Positions 54,563 to 62,875 of a stretch of 64,000 nucleotides of DNA are shown piece after piece (position 1 is the first letter of the stretch; each line of letters opens with the position of its first letter). The notes under the pieces are model-generated. The model made no database searches, was not told the DNA's origin, and was given only the letters and a program-made list of their open reading frames with translations. The stretch lies in assembly GCF_030848575.1 (NCBI RefSeq), contig NZ_JAVDDX010000001.1:1054001-1118000 (forward strand). Direction: 5' to 3'. Made by a program: the position numbers and the translations under genes. The stretch is from Haloarcula sp. H-GB4 (lineage in GTDB: Archaea; Halobacteriota; Halobacteria; Halobacteriales; Haloarculaceae).

Positions 54563-56025
54563 TTACCGTTCGAACTCTCGCTGCTGGAACTGTCGACGCC
54601 CATCGCTTCGAACAGTTTCCGCTTGACCGCTTCTTCAGTGAGTTCCAGCAGTGTATCTCTGTTGTCGTCGCTCGTATCGAGGCCGGTGAAGATACCAAGC
54701 GGTATCTCGACGCTGGCATCGGTGGAGTGGCCCGCTGTCTCGCCCATCTCGCCGAACGCGTCCGACAGCACCTTGCCGATGTTCATCCGGATGTCCTTGG
54801 ACCGGGCGGCGAGATAGATAGTGTCATCGGCGATAGCGAATACCGCTGTGGTCGTGATGCCTTCCAGATTGAGGAGGTGCTGGGCTGCCTGCGCTAGCGC
54901 GTCGCGATCCCGGATGAACCCGGCGTTGGAGACGAGGTGGCTCCCCTGGACCTCGCGGTTCCGGATCGCTTCAGCGAGCACGTCAAGCGTTTCCGGACTC
55001 ATCGACGGCGATTCGACCTGTTCGAGCGTGTCGTGGTCGGCGAATGGATACAGATACGCCGCAGCGGTCAGGTCCGCCGGTGTCGTATCCCGTTTGAAGT
55101 CCAGCGTCTCGGCGCGAATGCCGTACAGCAGCGCCGTGGCGACGCTCTGGTCGAGGTTGAGATCCAGTTCCTGAATGTACTTCGTCAGAATCGTCGACGT
55201 GGCCGAGATGTTCGGCCGGATATCGGAGAAAGCGGCGTCGTGTTCCAGTTCATGCTCGTGTTCGTAGTGGTCGACAACGATATCGACCGACTCAATAGCC
55301 GGTTCGCCACCCTTGGCAACGTCCACTAGCGCGAACGTATCGTACTCATCGAGGTCGACATCCTCGTTCGAGGTCAGTTCGATGCCGAGGAGATTGACGA
55401 ACGCACGGTTTTCCTGATGCCCGATCTCGCCCTCGTAGATAATGTCGGCGTCCACGTCGCGGCTCGCGGCGATGGCCCGCAGCGCCGCCGCCGAGGCGAT
55501 GGAGTCCGGGTCCGGCGACCGGTGGATGAGTATCGCCATGCGGTCCTCGGTCCCATCGATGACATCCCCAAGCTGGGAAGCCTTGTACTCCAGTTCACCC
55601 GTTTCCAGTGCTCGAAGCGCCGAGTCCGCGATGACCGCAGAGGGATTGATGACCACGTCCGCACCGAGTTCGGTGAGGTCGTCGGCGGACACCGGGTCGT
55701 CGGCGCGAGCGACGATGAACTGCTCCCCGCCGGACTCACGGATGTTCTGCACCGCTTCGGCGTTGGCGTTCACATCCGGAGACATGATGAGAACCACGTC
55801 GCGGTCGGCCACCGTCTGGGCGACGTCGGTTTCGCAGATGTCCGCCTGCTGTGCGTTGAGGTCCTGATCGCGGAGCGCCTCCACTCGCCCCTCGTCCGCG
55901 TCAAGGATGAGGACGTCTTTCCCCTCCCCGACGAGTTCTTCCGCCACGGCGTGGCCAACACTCCCACACCCGAGGATGGCGTAGGTCGACATAGAGGCCA
56001 TCGTGATGCCGCTGGCTGTACTCAT
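54559..56025 (-). CDS. TrkA-N / DHH phosphoesterase fusion protein
   Basis: 488 aa from the ATG at 56025; the ATG at 55992 (MSTYAILGCGSVG) would give 477 and is equally plausible. Residues 12-130 are a TrkA-N Rossmann domain (GCGSVG) that binds NAD or a nucleotide; 160-345 a DHH phosphoesterase with HRSPDPDSIASA, D235 and DHYEHEH; the C-terminus is DHHA1-like. The canonical DHH triad reads DHY here (252-254). Relatives hydrolyse nanoRNA or cyclic di-AMP. Convergent with the PRC-barrel gene. Confidence 0.85.
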   Translation of the reverse strand: MSTASGITMASMSTYAILGCGSVGHAVAEELVGEGKDVLILDADEGRVEALRDQDLNAQQADICETDVAQTVADRDVVLIMSPDVNANAEAVQNIRESGGEQFIVARADDPVSADDLTELGADVVINPSAVIADSALRALETGELEYKASQLGDVIDGTEDRMAILIHRSPDPDSIASAAALRAIAASRDVDADIIYEGEIGHQENRAFVNLLGIELTSNEDVDLDEYDTFALVDVAKGGEPAIESVDIVVDHYEHEHELEHDAAFSDIRPNISATSTILTKYIQELDLNLDQSVATALLYGIRAETLDFKRDTTPADLTAAAYLYPFADHDTLEQVESPSMSPETLDVLAEAIRNREVQGSHLVSNAGFIRDRDALAQAAQHLLNLEGITTTAVFAIADDTIYLAARSKDIRMNIGKVLSDAFGEMGETAGHSTDASVEIPLGIFTGLDTSDDNRDTLLELTEEAVKRKLFEAMGVDSSSSESSNGN

Positions 56026-56245
56026 TAGTGTCTGTATCGCTTGGCGTCAAGCCTCTTTAATGCCAGCTATTTCTCCAACAACTGGGAACGGCCTCCTGAA
56101 GAACCGGTCCGAGAGGCCCTCAAACGTCGTCCAGCACGGATACAGTCGAGCCCCGCCTGACTCCTATGATAGTCAATCGCCGCTAGTCGACTGTTGTGTG
56201 CAAGAAACGTGGGACCGACCGACACAAGGCGTCCGAATGAAAACC

Positions 56246-56252
56246 TATTTTA
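56246..56252 (+). promoter_or_regulatory. TATA box of tRNA-Lys
   Basis: TATTTTA about 30 nt upstream of the mature 5' end of the tRNA at 56281. The preceding gap 56026-56245 holds no gene that I can support. Confidence 0.5.
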
Positions 56253-56280
56253 CCGGGCCGTCCAGAGAATTGAATGCACT

Positions 56281-56354
56281 GGGCCGGTAGCTCAGTCTGG
56301 CAGAGCGACGGCCTCTTAAGCCGTCGGTCGAGGGTTCAAATCCCTTCCGGCCCG
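56281..56354 (+). tRNA. tRNA-Lys (anticodon CTT)
   Basis: 74 nt, no intron. Acceptor stem GGGCCGG pairs with CCGGCCC; D arm GCTC/GAGC; anticodon stem ACGGC/GCCGT enclosing the loop CTCTTAA, giving anticodon CTT (codon AAG); T arm GAGGG/CCCTT with TTCAAAT loop; discriminator G. CCA is not encoded. Confidence 0.95.
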
Positions 56355-56453
56355 TATTCTTGCGCCGCAAACGAAAACCGTGAGCGGTGCGACTTCGATG
56401 AGAAGAGGTTTGAATGATGGATGAAGCCACGGTCACAGACTAGACTTAGCCAC

Positions 56454-57236
56454 TTAGACATACAGGTCGCCAGCATCAGTGGCGAGTACTGCGTTGACAA
56501 CGACACCGAGCATCAGGACAATCGCGGCCACATACGTGCTTGTGAGGATGAGTATGAGTCCACTGAGAACGCCGTAGATGGCGTACTGTCCGGCGTTGGC
56601 AGCAAAGAACTGGATCGCCGCATGGAGGACAGTCCAGCCCAGTGCGGTCGTTATCGCGCCCGGGAGCGATGCGGTAAGCGAGCCGGCGACACGTGACGGG
56701 ACAAAATACAGGGGCAGCAGCGTCACAGTCAGAGCGACGAACAGAACAGCGAATCCGACGAGCACGCGCAGCAGACCGGTGGCAAAGAGAGCCAGAAACA
56801 CGCTCTGGACGAGGATTACGAGAACTGCAGCAGTAAGCGTCCCGAGGACAACTACAGCGTCGGACACCTGCTTTGAGAGTGGCTGCTCCGCCACCGGCTC
56901 GATCCGCTCGACAACGGTCAGGAAGCCGACCGCAACATTGGCACCGCTCCATGCCAGCACGACCACGGAGAGGACTGTCGCTGTTGTCCGGCCCGTCGCC
57001 GCCGTCAATCCCTCGTATAACAGTTGCTGTGTATCGGGAGTGAGGAACTGCGCTCCCGTGACTGAAACCACGCCAGCCAGTTGCCGGCCGAAGATGATGA
57101 ACACGAGCAACAGCACCGGCATGAGCGAGATGAACGCGTAGTACGCCAGCGATGTGGCGATGTACCTGATATCGCTCTCGTACGCGATACCGGCGACTGT
57201 CTTCGCCGTTGCGATCCACTCGGCTCGTCGCGCCAT
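56454..57236 (-). CDS. YihY/BrkB-family membrane protein
   Basis: 260 aa from the ATG at 57236 (MARRAEWIATAKTVAG). Six hydrophobic segments and the family signature SLAYYAFISLMPVLLLVF near residue 30, plus WSGANVAVGFLTVVERIE. Often misnamed ribonuclease BN; the function is unknown, with transport proposed. It lies downstream of tRNA-Lys on the other strand. Confidence 0.85.
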   Translation of the reverse strand: MARRAEWIATAKTVAGIAYESDIRYIATSLAYYAFISLMPVLLLVFIIFGRQLAGVVSVTGAQFLTPDTQQLLYEGLTAATGRTTATVLSVVVLAWSGANVAVGFLTVVERIEPVAEQPLSKQVSDAVVVLGTLTAAVLVILVQSVFLALFATGLLRVLVGFAVLFVALTVTLLPLYFVPSRVAGSLTASLPGAITTALGWTVLHAAIQFFAANAGQYAIYGVLSGLILILTSTYVAAIVLMLGVVVNAVLATDAGDLYV

Positions 57237-57373
57237 ACTCCGAAAACAGCGGAAGCAGGGAAACATGTTTGTGCTTCGACAGCCGAGATCACGAGACAGC
57301 TACGACTGATCCCCAGCGATACCATATTCTTCTCTCATGGCGCACTCGGCCCGTAAGTCACTGGACACCCCGT

Positions 57374-57814
57374 TCAGCCGTCCAGCTGTTTTCGCATCTT
57401 GACGTGTGGGATGCCGGCTTCCTCGAATACGTCGCTGACCGTCTCATAGCCGAGGTGCTGGTAAAACGGCTCGACGTGAGTCTGTGCGTGGAGTTTGAGT
57501 TCAGTTGCGCCATCGTCACGAGCGGCATCTTCGACGGCCCGCATCAGCGCTGCGCCGACACCATCCCCTCGGTAGGACTCACGGACCGCGACTCGCTCAA
57601 CCTTGCCGACCGTGGGCTTGGGGAACCGGAGCCGAGCAGTCCCAACGGGATACTCGTCGTCACGGGCCAGAAACTGAACGGCGTCCGAGTCGTTTCCATC
57701 GAGTTCCTCATCCTCGGAGACGCCCTGTTCCTCAACGAACACTGCTTTTCGAACGGCCGTTGCTGCGTCTCGGAACGCATCCCAGGTGCCGACATCGACT
57801 TCCAAGTGGTTCAT
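57374..57814 (-). CDS. GNAT-family N-acetyltransferase (ElaA/YjcF-like)
   Basis: 146 aa from the ATG at 57814 (MNHLEVDVGTWDAFRD). An in-frame ATG at 57853 adds 13 residues whose codons lack the strong G/C third-position bias, so it is less likely. VRKAVFVEEQGVSEDEELDGND is typical of this subgroup, and RESYRGDGVGAALMRAVE is the acetyl-CoA loop. The substrate is unknown. Convergent with nothing close; 137 bases from the BrkB gene. Confidence 0.82.
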   Translation of the reverse strand: MNHLEVDVGTWDAFRDAATAVRKAVFVEEQGVSEDEELDGNDSDAVQFLARDDEYPVGTARLRFPKPTVGKVERVAVRESYRGDGVGAALMRAVEDAARDDGATELKLHAQTHVEPFYQHLGYETVSDVFEEAGIPHVKMRKQLDG

Positions 57815-57901
57815 GCCCGCGGTTTCGAGCGGGTCCCCTGTATGTGCTGTCACTGAGAATCGCCGAAACCATCAACACAGATGCGGGTGAAGCGGGCACG
57901 T

Positions 57902-58126
57902 ATGACGTACGACTACGCTCGTGATCACGAGCACGAACTGTCGGCGGAGTATCTGTACGCCTCTGATGCGGAGGTTCTGGGAATCTACGACGCCGATGAA
58001 TCTCTACAGGTCGACGTGGCGGTCATCTGCCCCGAGTGCAGTGAGACACTTCGTCTGGAGTCGACCGTCGACAAAGTCACGTCGTCCGGAACGGAACTAC
58101 CGCTGGACGAAGACTACTACGACTGA
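57902..58126 (+). CDS. Small haloarchaeal protein with CxxC
   Basis: 74 aa from the ATG at 57902 (MTYDYARDHEHELSAEYL). A single CxxC-like pair in VAVICPECSETLRLES, otherwise acidic. It looks like half of a zinc ribbon that would need a partner or dimerisation. Not recognised functionally. 51 bases before the next small zinc protein on the same strand. Confidence 0.65.
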   Translation: MTYDYARDHEHELSAEYLYASDAEVLGIYDADESLQVDVAVICPECSETLRLESTVDKVTSSGTELPLDEDYYD

Positions 58127-58176
58127 CCGAAGATCCCGAAATAATTTTTTCCGCGGCGCGAGTACACTGGGCCGCT

Positions 58177-58293
58177 ATGTCAGACTTCGGCACGTTCGAG
58201 TGTTCGAGCTGTGGTGCGTCGTTCAAAGCGTATCCCGACGCGAATGCGGCACAGAAAGAAGCGTGTAGTCCGGCCTGCGAAACCGACTTATAA
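58177..58293 (+). CDS. Very small zinc-finger protein
   Basis: 38 aa, MSDFGTFECSSCGASFKAYP and a second cysteine pair in KEACSPACETDL. CxxC-x17-CxxxC can hold one zinc. Codons have a good G/C third-position bias. It belongs to the class of tiny haloarchaeal zinc proteins, some of which affect biofilm and swarming; this one has no role known to me. Confidence 0.7.
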   Translation: MSDFGTFECSSCGASFKAYPDANAAQKEACSPACETDL

Positions 58294-58332
58294 TCAGCTT
58301 CGGCTTTTTTGCGTTCCTTCGGTCGGCAGCGT

Positions 58333-59817
58333 TTAGCTGTCGGGGCTGTAGTTGGGCGCTTCGTCCGTAATCATCACGTCGTGGGGGTGGCTCTCTTGCT
58401 GTCCCGCGGCGGAGACACGCACAAACTCGGCGCGCTGCTTGAACTCGGGAATCGTTTCGGCTCCGACATAGCCCATTCCGGACTGCATCCCGCCGACGAG
58501 CTGGTGGAGTTCGGAGGCCAGCGAGCCCTTGTACGGCGTCGCGGCCTCGACGCCTTCAGGGACGAACTCCTCGCCCTCCTCGTCGTCCTTGAGGTAGCGC
58601 TCGCCGCCGCCCTCGTTCATCGCACCGACGCTACCCATCCCGCGGTACTGCTTGTACTTCTTGCCGTTCATCGTGATGACGCGGCCTGGGGCCTCATCGG
58701 TTCCGGCGAAGTACGAACCGAGCATCACCGCGTCCGCACCGGCGGCGATGGCCTTGATAGCGTCGCCGGAGTACCGGATGCCGCCGTCGGCGATGACCGG
58801 CACGTCGTGCTGGCTCGCCACGTCGGCGACCTGCGCAACGGCGGTGATCTGTGGCATCCCCGAACCGGTGACCACACGAGTCGTACAGATAGAACCGGGG
58901 CCGATACCCACCTTAACACCGTCGGCGAAGTCAACGACGGCTTCAGCGGCTTCCCGGGTCCCGATGTTACCGACAACCACATCGGCGTCTACTTCGGCCT
59001 TGATCTCGCGAGCGCTCTCGATGACGTTCGCGTTGTGGGCGTGCGCACAGTCGATGAACAGGATGTCAGCGCCGGCCTCGTCGGCGACCTGTGCTCGGTC
59101 CATCTCGAAGGGGCCGACGGCGGCACCACAGCGGAGCGAGCCGTCGTCCGCGCGGGCGGCCTGGTCGTACTCGCGACGCTGGAGGATGCCCTGCATCGTG
59201 ACCAGCCCGACGAGTCGGTTCTCGTCGTCGACAATAGGGACGCGCTCGATTTTGTGGTCGTACATCAGTTCTAGCGCTTCGCGGGGGGTCACGTTCTCGG
59301 GTGCGGTGACGACTTCGTCGGTCATCGCATCCGTGACGGCGTCGTCCTCACCGACCTCCAGATACGGGCGGATGTCCGTCCCGGAGATGATGCCCAGCAC
59401 TTCGCCACTGTCGTCGTCGACGACCGGCGCGCCGGAAACGCCCTCGTGTTCCATCATATCGTCGACCTCGCGGACGGTCTGGTTCGGGCTGGCCGTCACG
59501 ACATCCCGGATAATGAGTTCGTCGGCGCGTTTGACCCGCTCGATCTCGGTCGCCATCTGATCGGCGTTCATGTTACGATGGAGGACGCCGATACCGCCCT
59601 GGCGTGCCATCGCGATCGCCATATCGCTCTCGGTGACGGTGTCCATCGCCGCGGAGACAACAGGGACGGTCAGTTCGACCGACTTCGAGACCCGCGTTGT
59701 GGTATCTGCTTCGTCTGGTTCGACGCGGGACTCCTTGGGTCTGAGGAGTACGTCGTCGAACGTCAGCGCCTCCGGCACTCGGAGCTTCTCTGAGAAAGGC
59801 TCGGAATCGTTCGCCAT
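58333..59817 (-). CDS. guaB: Inosine-5'-monophosphate dehydrogenase
   Basis: 494 aa from the ATG at 59817 ([18 protein letters not shown]). Oxidises IMP to XMP for GTP synthesis. The TIM barrel is interrupted at about 100-215 by two CBS domains ([28 protein letters not shown] and [15 protein letters not shown]), which bind adenine nucleotides. The catalytic cysteine is C311 in [24 protein letters not shown] and the arginine-containing flap follow. Normal length. Convergent with the small zinc protein. Confidence 0.97.
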   Translation of the reverse strand: MANDSEPFSEKLRVPEALTFDDVLLRPKESRVEPDEADTTTRVSKSVELTVPVVSAAMDTVTESDMAIAMARQGGIGVLHRNMNADQMATEIERVKRADELIIRDVVTASPNQTVREVDDMMEHEGVSGAPVVDDDSGEVLGIISGTDIRPYLEVGEDDAVTDAMTDEVVTAPENVTPREALELMYDHKIERVPIVDDENRLVGLVTMQGILQRREYDQAARADDGSLRCGAAVGPFEMDRAQVADEAGADILFIDCAHAHNANVIESAREIKAEVDADVVVGNIGTREAAEAVVDFADGVKVGIGPGSICTTRVVTGSGMPQITAVAQVADVASQHDVPVIADGGIRYSGDAIKAIAAGADAVMLGSYFAGTDEAPGRVITMNGKKYKQYRGMGSVGAMNEGGGERYLKDDEEGEEFVPEGVEAATPYKGSLASELHQLVGGMQSGMGYVGAETIPEFKQRAEFVRVSAAGQQESHPHDVMITDEAPNYSPDS

Positions 59818-60230
59818 GTAAATCGTCCACGACGGCCCGGCAAAAACGTTGCGAGACTCGGCGCTACGTGGGGTTCGATGCCACACGTGTCTCCGGCAGC
59901 CCCTTCCAGAAATCCGCCATCGATCTCTCATTTGTCACGCCCTGGTCCCGAAGGTGAGACATTCGTCCACAAACATCGGGGCATTCCGGAAAAGCGGTGG
60001 CGTATGTGCGCAGTTCTCACGCAACGGTTATGTGCGAATGAAGGATAATTAAAAACATGCGACTCACCGAACCCGCACGGAACGGTACTGCCCGCCAGAT
60101 GACGTCCACAGCGTCGGGCAACACAACGTTCACGTGGTTCGGTAAGAAATTCTGGCAACTCTGTCGTGTTCGTCAGGACCGAGTGAGAACCTCCCAACGA
60201 GAGTTGGGTTATGCTCGACCGTAACACGAC
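59818..60230. other. Gene-poor intergenic region
   Basis: 413 bases between the divergent guaB and the membrane gene at 60231. I see no confident gene. A 55-codon frame at 60057-60224 begins after an A/T-rich stretch but is very basic and codes with weak third-position bias, so it is not called. Close to 60231, GGGTTATGCTC at 60207-60217 may be the TATA region of the next gene (about 20-25 nt from its start). Confidence 0.5.
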
Positions 60231-61118
60231 ATGAGTAGCTCCAGACACCCGATTGCACTCGACATCGAGCAGCAGGTCGGCCGCGGTGGTCGGCTCTTAG
60301 CGACCGTGATGGGCCTTCCGCTCGTCGACGGCATCTTCCCGGTACTCGTCCTCGCGGGGGCACTTTCAACCTGGATGGGCGTCCTCGAAGTGGGCTTGCT
60401 CGTCTTCGGTGGGTCAGCCACCGTTGCTGTCGTGTTAGCCGAACTCGAAGGCGGTCCCCGGCAGCAAGCGCGCTCTGTCCTCATCATCGGAGCCGTGTTG
60501 ATGCCGATTGCGCTCACCGAAGCAGCCCTTGCGCCGACGATTGCGGGGATCGTCAAACTGGGGACCCTCGAACGCTTCGCCGGCCTCGTCATCCTCGCAA
60601 TCGCCGCACAGACCGCGAGCGCCCGAATCGGTGAGTACCTGCCGCGGCCGGCCATCATCGTCGTCCTCGGCCTGCTGGCGAGCCTCGACCCCGCCGGTGC
60701 AAAGCTGGTCACCGCTATCGAACCCGGTGTCTTGCTCCGCGCGGCCGCCACCACGGGCGTCGGTATCGGCTTCGCCCTCGCCGTCGCACTGGCGAGCCCG
60801 TGGCTGCGTAACGCCGTCGACATCGACCGCTTCCGCTTCGGTAGCGCTGTCGCGCTCGGCGTCCTCGCTCTCTCGGTCCTCGGCGTGATGCCGACCGACG
60901 CGCCAGTGGCGCTAGCCGTGCTTGCTGTCACGGCGCTGCTGTCATTCGACCCGGAGAACGCCCGCACGCGTCACACGGAATACCGACCCGACGCCGTGGA
61001 CCTCACTGCCGCCTTCGCTGACGGCGGCGCGTCCCAAGGCGTCGCCGCCGACGAACAGACCGACGAAGGGGCCGCAGTCGAGTACGAGCCGGATCAAGAG
61101 CGCGCCCCGTGGCTGTGA
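60231..61118 (+). CDS. Conserved haloarchaeal membrane protein
   Basis: 295 aa with six or seven hydrophobic segments between 20 and 250 and an acidic tail ending in RAPWL. Not homologous to a transporter that I can name; I recall it as a conserved haloarchaeal DUF family (DUF5794, not verified) found beside the small zinc protein that follows here at 42 bases. That pairing suggests a shared function that is still unknown. Confidence 0.75.
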   Translation: MSSSRHPIALDIEQQVGRGGRLLATVMGLPLVDGIFPVLVLAGALSTWMGVLEVGLLVFGGSATVAVVLAELEGGPRQQARSVLIIGAVLMPIALTEAALAPTIAGIVKLGTLERFAGLVILAIAAQTASARIGEYLPRPAIIVVLGLLASLDPAGAKLVTAIEPGVLLRAAATTGVGIGFALAVALASPWLRNAVDIDRFRFGSAVALGVLALSVLGVMPTDAPVALAVLAVTALLSFDPENARTRHTEYRPDAVDLTAAFADGGASQGVAADEQTDEGAAVEYEPDQERAPWL

Positions 61119-61159
61119 CGAGGGAGAACTTTTAGGCCTCTCAGGCTCGGCTGTCCGGT

Positions 61160-61387
61160 ATGAGCGACAATCGCGTGGTCCAGGGTCGGATGCAGACCCC
61201 CGAGAGCCTGGCCGAACTCATCGAAGGAGAGGGTGTCATGGACGCAGAGCCGATCGAAGACGCCGATGACGACTGCCCGGAGTGTGGCGAAAACGTCATC
61301 TCCGTGGGGTACATGCCTTCTGCACTGGAATTTGTTACTGGGTACAAGTGCCAGGAATGCGACTGGTCGGACACCGACCGCGACTAA
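61160..61387 (+). CDS. Small zinc-ribbon protein
   Basis: 75 aa starting MSDNRVVQGRMQTPESLAEL. A zinc ribbon is formed by DDCPECGENV and GYKCQECDWSD (two CxxC pairs, 20 residues apart). 42 bases downstream of the membrane gene and probably co-transcribed. Family conserved in haloarchaea (I believe DUF5795, unverified), function unknown. Confidence 0.75.
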   Translation: MSDNRVVQGRMQTPESLAELIEGEGVMDAEPIEDADDDCPECGENVISVGYMPSALEFVTGYKCQECDWSDTDRD

Positions 61388-61441
61388 GCGCCGTCTGCCA
61401 ATCGAAATCCCTTTAATGCGAGTCGGCTTACGCCGGAGTGC

Positions 61442-61622
61442 GGGGTCGTGGCCTAGTCCGGGAAGGCGGCTGACTCCAGAGGCCACGCGCCTGGGACGAC
61501 ACTCCAAGGGCTGATATACTGAGCGGCCGGCTGATCACCGGTTCGCGACGATGACCCTCTGGAGTTCCGAGGCGCAGGACGGAGATATCAGCCGATCGGG
61601 GGTTCAAATCCCTCCGACCCCA
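61442..61622 (+). tRNA. tRNA-Trp (anticodon CCA) with a 107-nt intron
   Basis: Exon 1 is 61442-61479 and exon 2 is 61587-61622; the joined tRNA is 74 nt. Acceptor GGGGTCG/CGACCCC; D arm GCC/GGC; anticodon stem GCTGA (61469-61473) with TCAGC (61588-61592); loop CTCCAG+A, anticodon CCA at 61476-61478; discriminator A. The intron splits positions 37 and 38, the canonical archaeal site. Splicing by the bulge-helix-bulge endonuclease is expected. Confidence 0.95.
61480..61586 (+). ncRNA. tRNA-Trp intron acting as box C/D guide RNA
   Basis: Two guides can be read. GGCTGATAT (61510-61518) is complementary to exon 2 around position 39 and is followed at 61519 by a D' box CTGA; the fifth base upstream of that box (A61514) pairs with T61588, tRNA position 39. 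CTGGAG (61559-61564) is complementary to the anticodon loop CTCCAG and is followed by a D-like box CCGA at 61567-61570; its fifth base upstream (G61562) pairs with C61476, position 34. GATGA at 61550-61554 serves as C'. The 5' C box is not obvious. This matches the known haloarchaeal guide for Cm34 and Um39. Confidence 0.88.
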
Positions 61623-61795
61623 TACTGTTACCCTTCCAGACCAATCTTTCAGCCGGATTTTACATAGTAGTACAGCTAAATAATACAGATCTGTCTTCAA
61701 AAACCCGATCTCAGCGAAGCCAAGGCATTCCGGAAGCACGGATTCATGTAATCAGTGCCAAGTTGGGGACGCCAACACTGCCCAAGTCCAATGAG

Positions 61796-61802
61796 TTTAC
61801 TG
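61796..61802 (+). promoter_or_regulatory. TATA-like element of the carbonic anhydrase gene
   Basis: TTTACTG centred about 26 nt before the ATG at 61825, supporting that codon over the in-frame ATG at 61804. Confidence 0.4.
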
Positions 61803-61824
61803 CATGGCGGCTATCTGCCCACGC

Positions 61825-62505
61825 ATGAGTCAGTTATTACGTGATTTACTTGTCGGAAACGCCGACCACGCGGCGGAGTTCCGGGACCGGTTCGACAGTG
61901 TTCAGAACTCACAAACTCCAGATGCTGTCACGGTCTGTTGCTCCGACTCGCGGGTACTTCAGGACCATATGTGGGGCAACAGCGAGCCGGGGCATCTCTT
62001 TACTTGTAGCAACATCGGGAACCGAGTCATCCAGCGGACCGCCTCCGGCGAGGCGGTATCTGGTGACGTGTTGTACCCTATCGAGCACACGATGACCGAA
62101 ACGGCTGTCGTCGTCGGCCACACCGGCTGTGGAGCGGTGACGGCGACCTATGACGACCTGACGGACGGCCTTGATGAGCCGGCCGGCATTGACCACTGTC
62201 TCAGTGTTCTCAAGCCCCATCTCGAGCCTGCGCTGGAACATCTCCCCGAGGATATTGAGCGAGCGGCGGCCATCAACCGACTCGTCGAGTACAACGTCGA
62301 CAGGCAAGTCGAGTTTCTTCGAAACAGTGACGACGTTCCCGACGCTGTCGACGTGGTCGGCGTCGTCTACGACTTTCAGGACGTGTACGGCGGCCGACGG
62401 GGTGAAGTCCACGTCATCAATGTCCACGGTGAAACCGATATCGACGCGCTCCGGGCAGCCCATCCCGATATCGACTCACGGATCAACCGCCTCTGGGAGT
62501 ACTAA
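61825..62505 (+). CDS. Beta-class carbonic anhydrase
   Basis: 226 aa from the ATG at 61825 (MSQLLRDLLVGNADHAAEF). Interconverts CO2 and bicarbonate. Zinc ligands are C39 (CCSDSR), H99 and C102 (VVGHTGCGAV); D41 and R43 form the gating Asp-Arg dyad. Haloarchaeal members like this are cytoplasmic. It follows the tRNA-Trp gene by about 200 bases of A/T-rich sequence without other genes. Confidence 0.94.
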   Translation: MSQLLRDLLVGNADHAAEFRDRFDSVQNSQTPDAVTVCCSDSRVLQDHMWGNSEPGHLFTCSNIGNRVIQRTASGEAVSGDVLYPIEHTMTETAVVVGHTGCGAVTATYDDLTDGLDEPAGIDHCLSVLKPHLEPALEHLPEDIERAAAINRLVEYNVDRQVEFLRNSDDVPDAVDVVGVVYDFQDVYGGRRGEVHVINVHGETDIDALRAAHPDIDSRINRLWEY

Positions 62506-62581
62506 CGGGACGCTGGAAGCGGTGGACAGAACGGTGAAACTAACTCTCGGACTAGACCGACTCCATCACAACAGATTCTTG

Positions 62582-62875
62582 CTACCTGTTCTCTCGCTGT
62601 TCGACCTTGTTCAGTTCGATCAGGAGCCGGAAGATCGCTTTCACGAGGTTTTCGTCGACGTCGAACTGCTCCGCATTGTCGCCAGCACGGTCCATGACGG
62701 CCTGCTCCTGTTGCTCGTCGGTCGTCGGCAGCCCTTTCTCGTCTTTGACCTGTGCGATGGTGTCGGCAACGTAGGTTCGCTGAGCGATCTTCTCAACGAT
62801 TTCACGGTCGATCGTCCGGATTTCGTCGCGCAGTTCGTCCAGCGACATGTCCTCTGGGTTTGGATTCGTGGTCAT
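62582..62875 (-). CDS. aroQ: Chorismate mutase (AroQ type)
   Basis: 97 aa from the ATG at 62875, overlapping the shikimate kinase stop by 4 bases (ATGA). Three helices typical of AroQ: LDELRDEIRTIDREIVEKIAQR, VADTIAQVKDEKGLP and the final LVKAIFRLLIELNK. It rearranges chorismate to prephenate for phenylalanine and tyrosine. In-frame extension to 62914 is unnecessary. Co-transcribed with aroK. Confidence 0.94.
   Translation of the reverse strand: MTTNPNPEDMSLDELRDEIRTIDREIVEKIAQRTYVADTIAQVKDEKGLPTTDEQQEQAVMDRAGDNAEQFDVDENLVKAIFRLLIELNKVEQRENR

Noticed and set aside
56026..56280. Possible small genes before tRNA-Lys
   Set aside because: Only short frames without codon bias; the region is better explained by divergent promoters.
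60057..60224. 55-codon frame upstream of the membrane gene at 60231
   Set aside because: Very arginine-rich, unlike acidic haloarchaeal proteins, weak third-position G/C bias and no recognised family; the A/T-rich stretch before it may belong to regulation of neighbouring genes.
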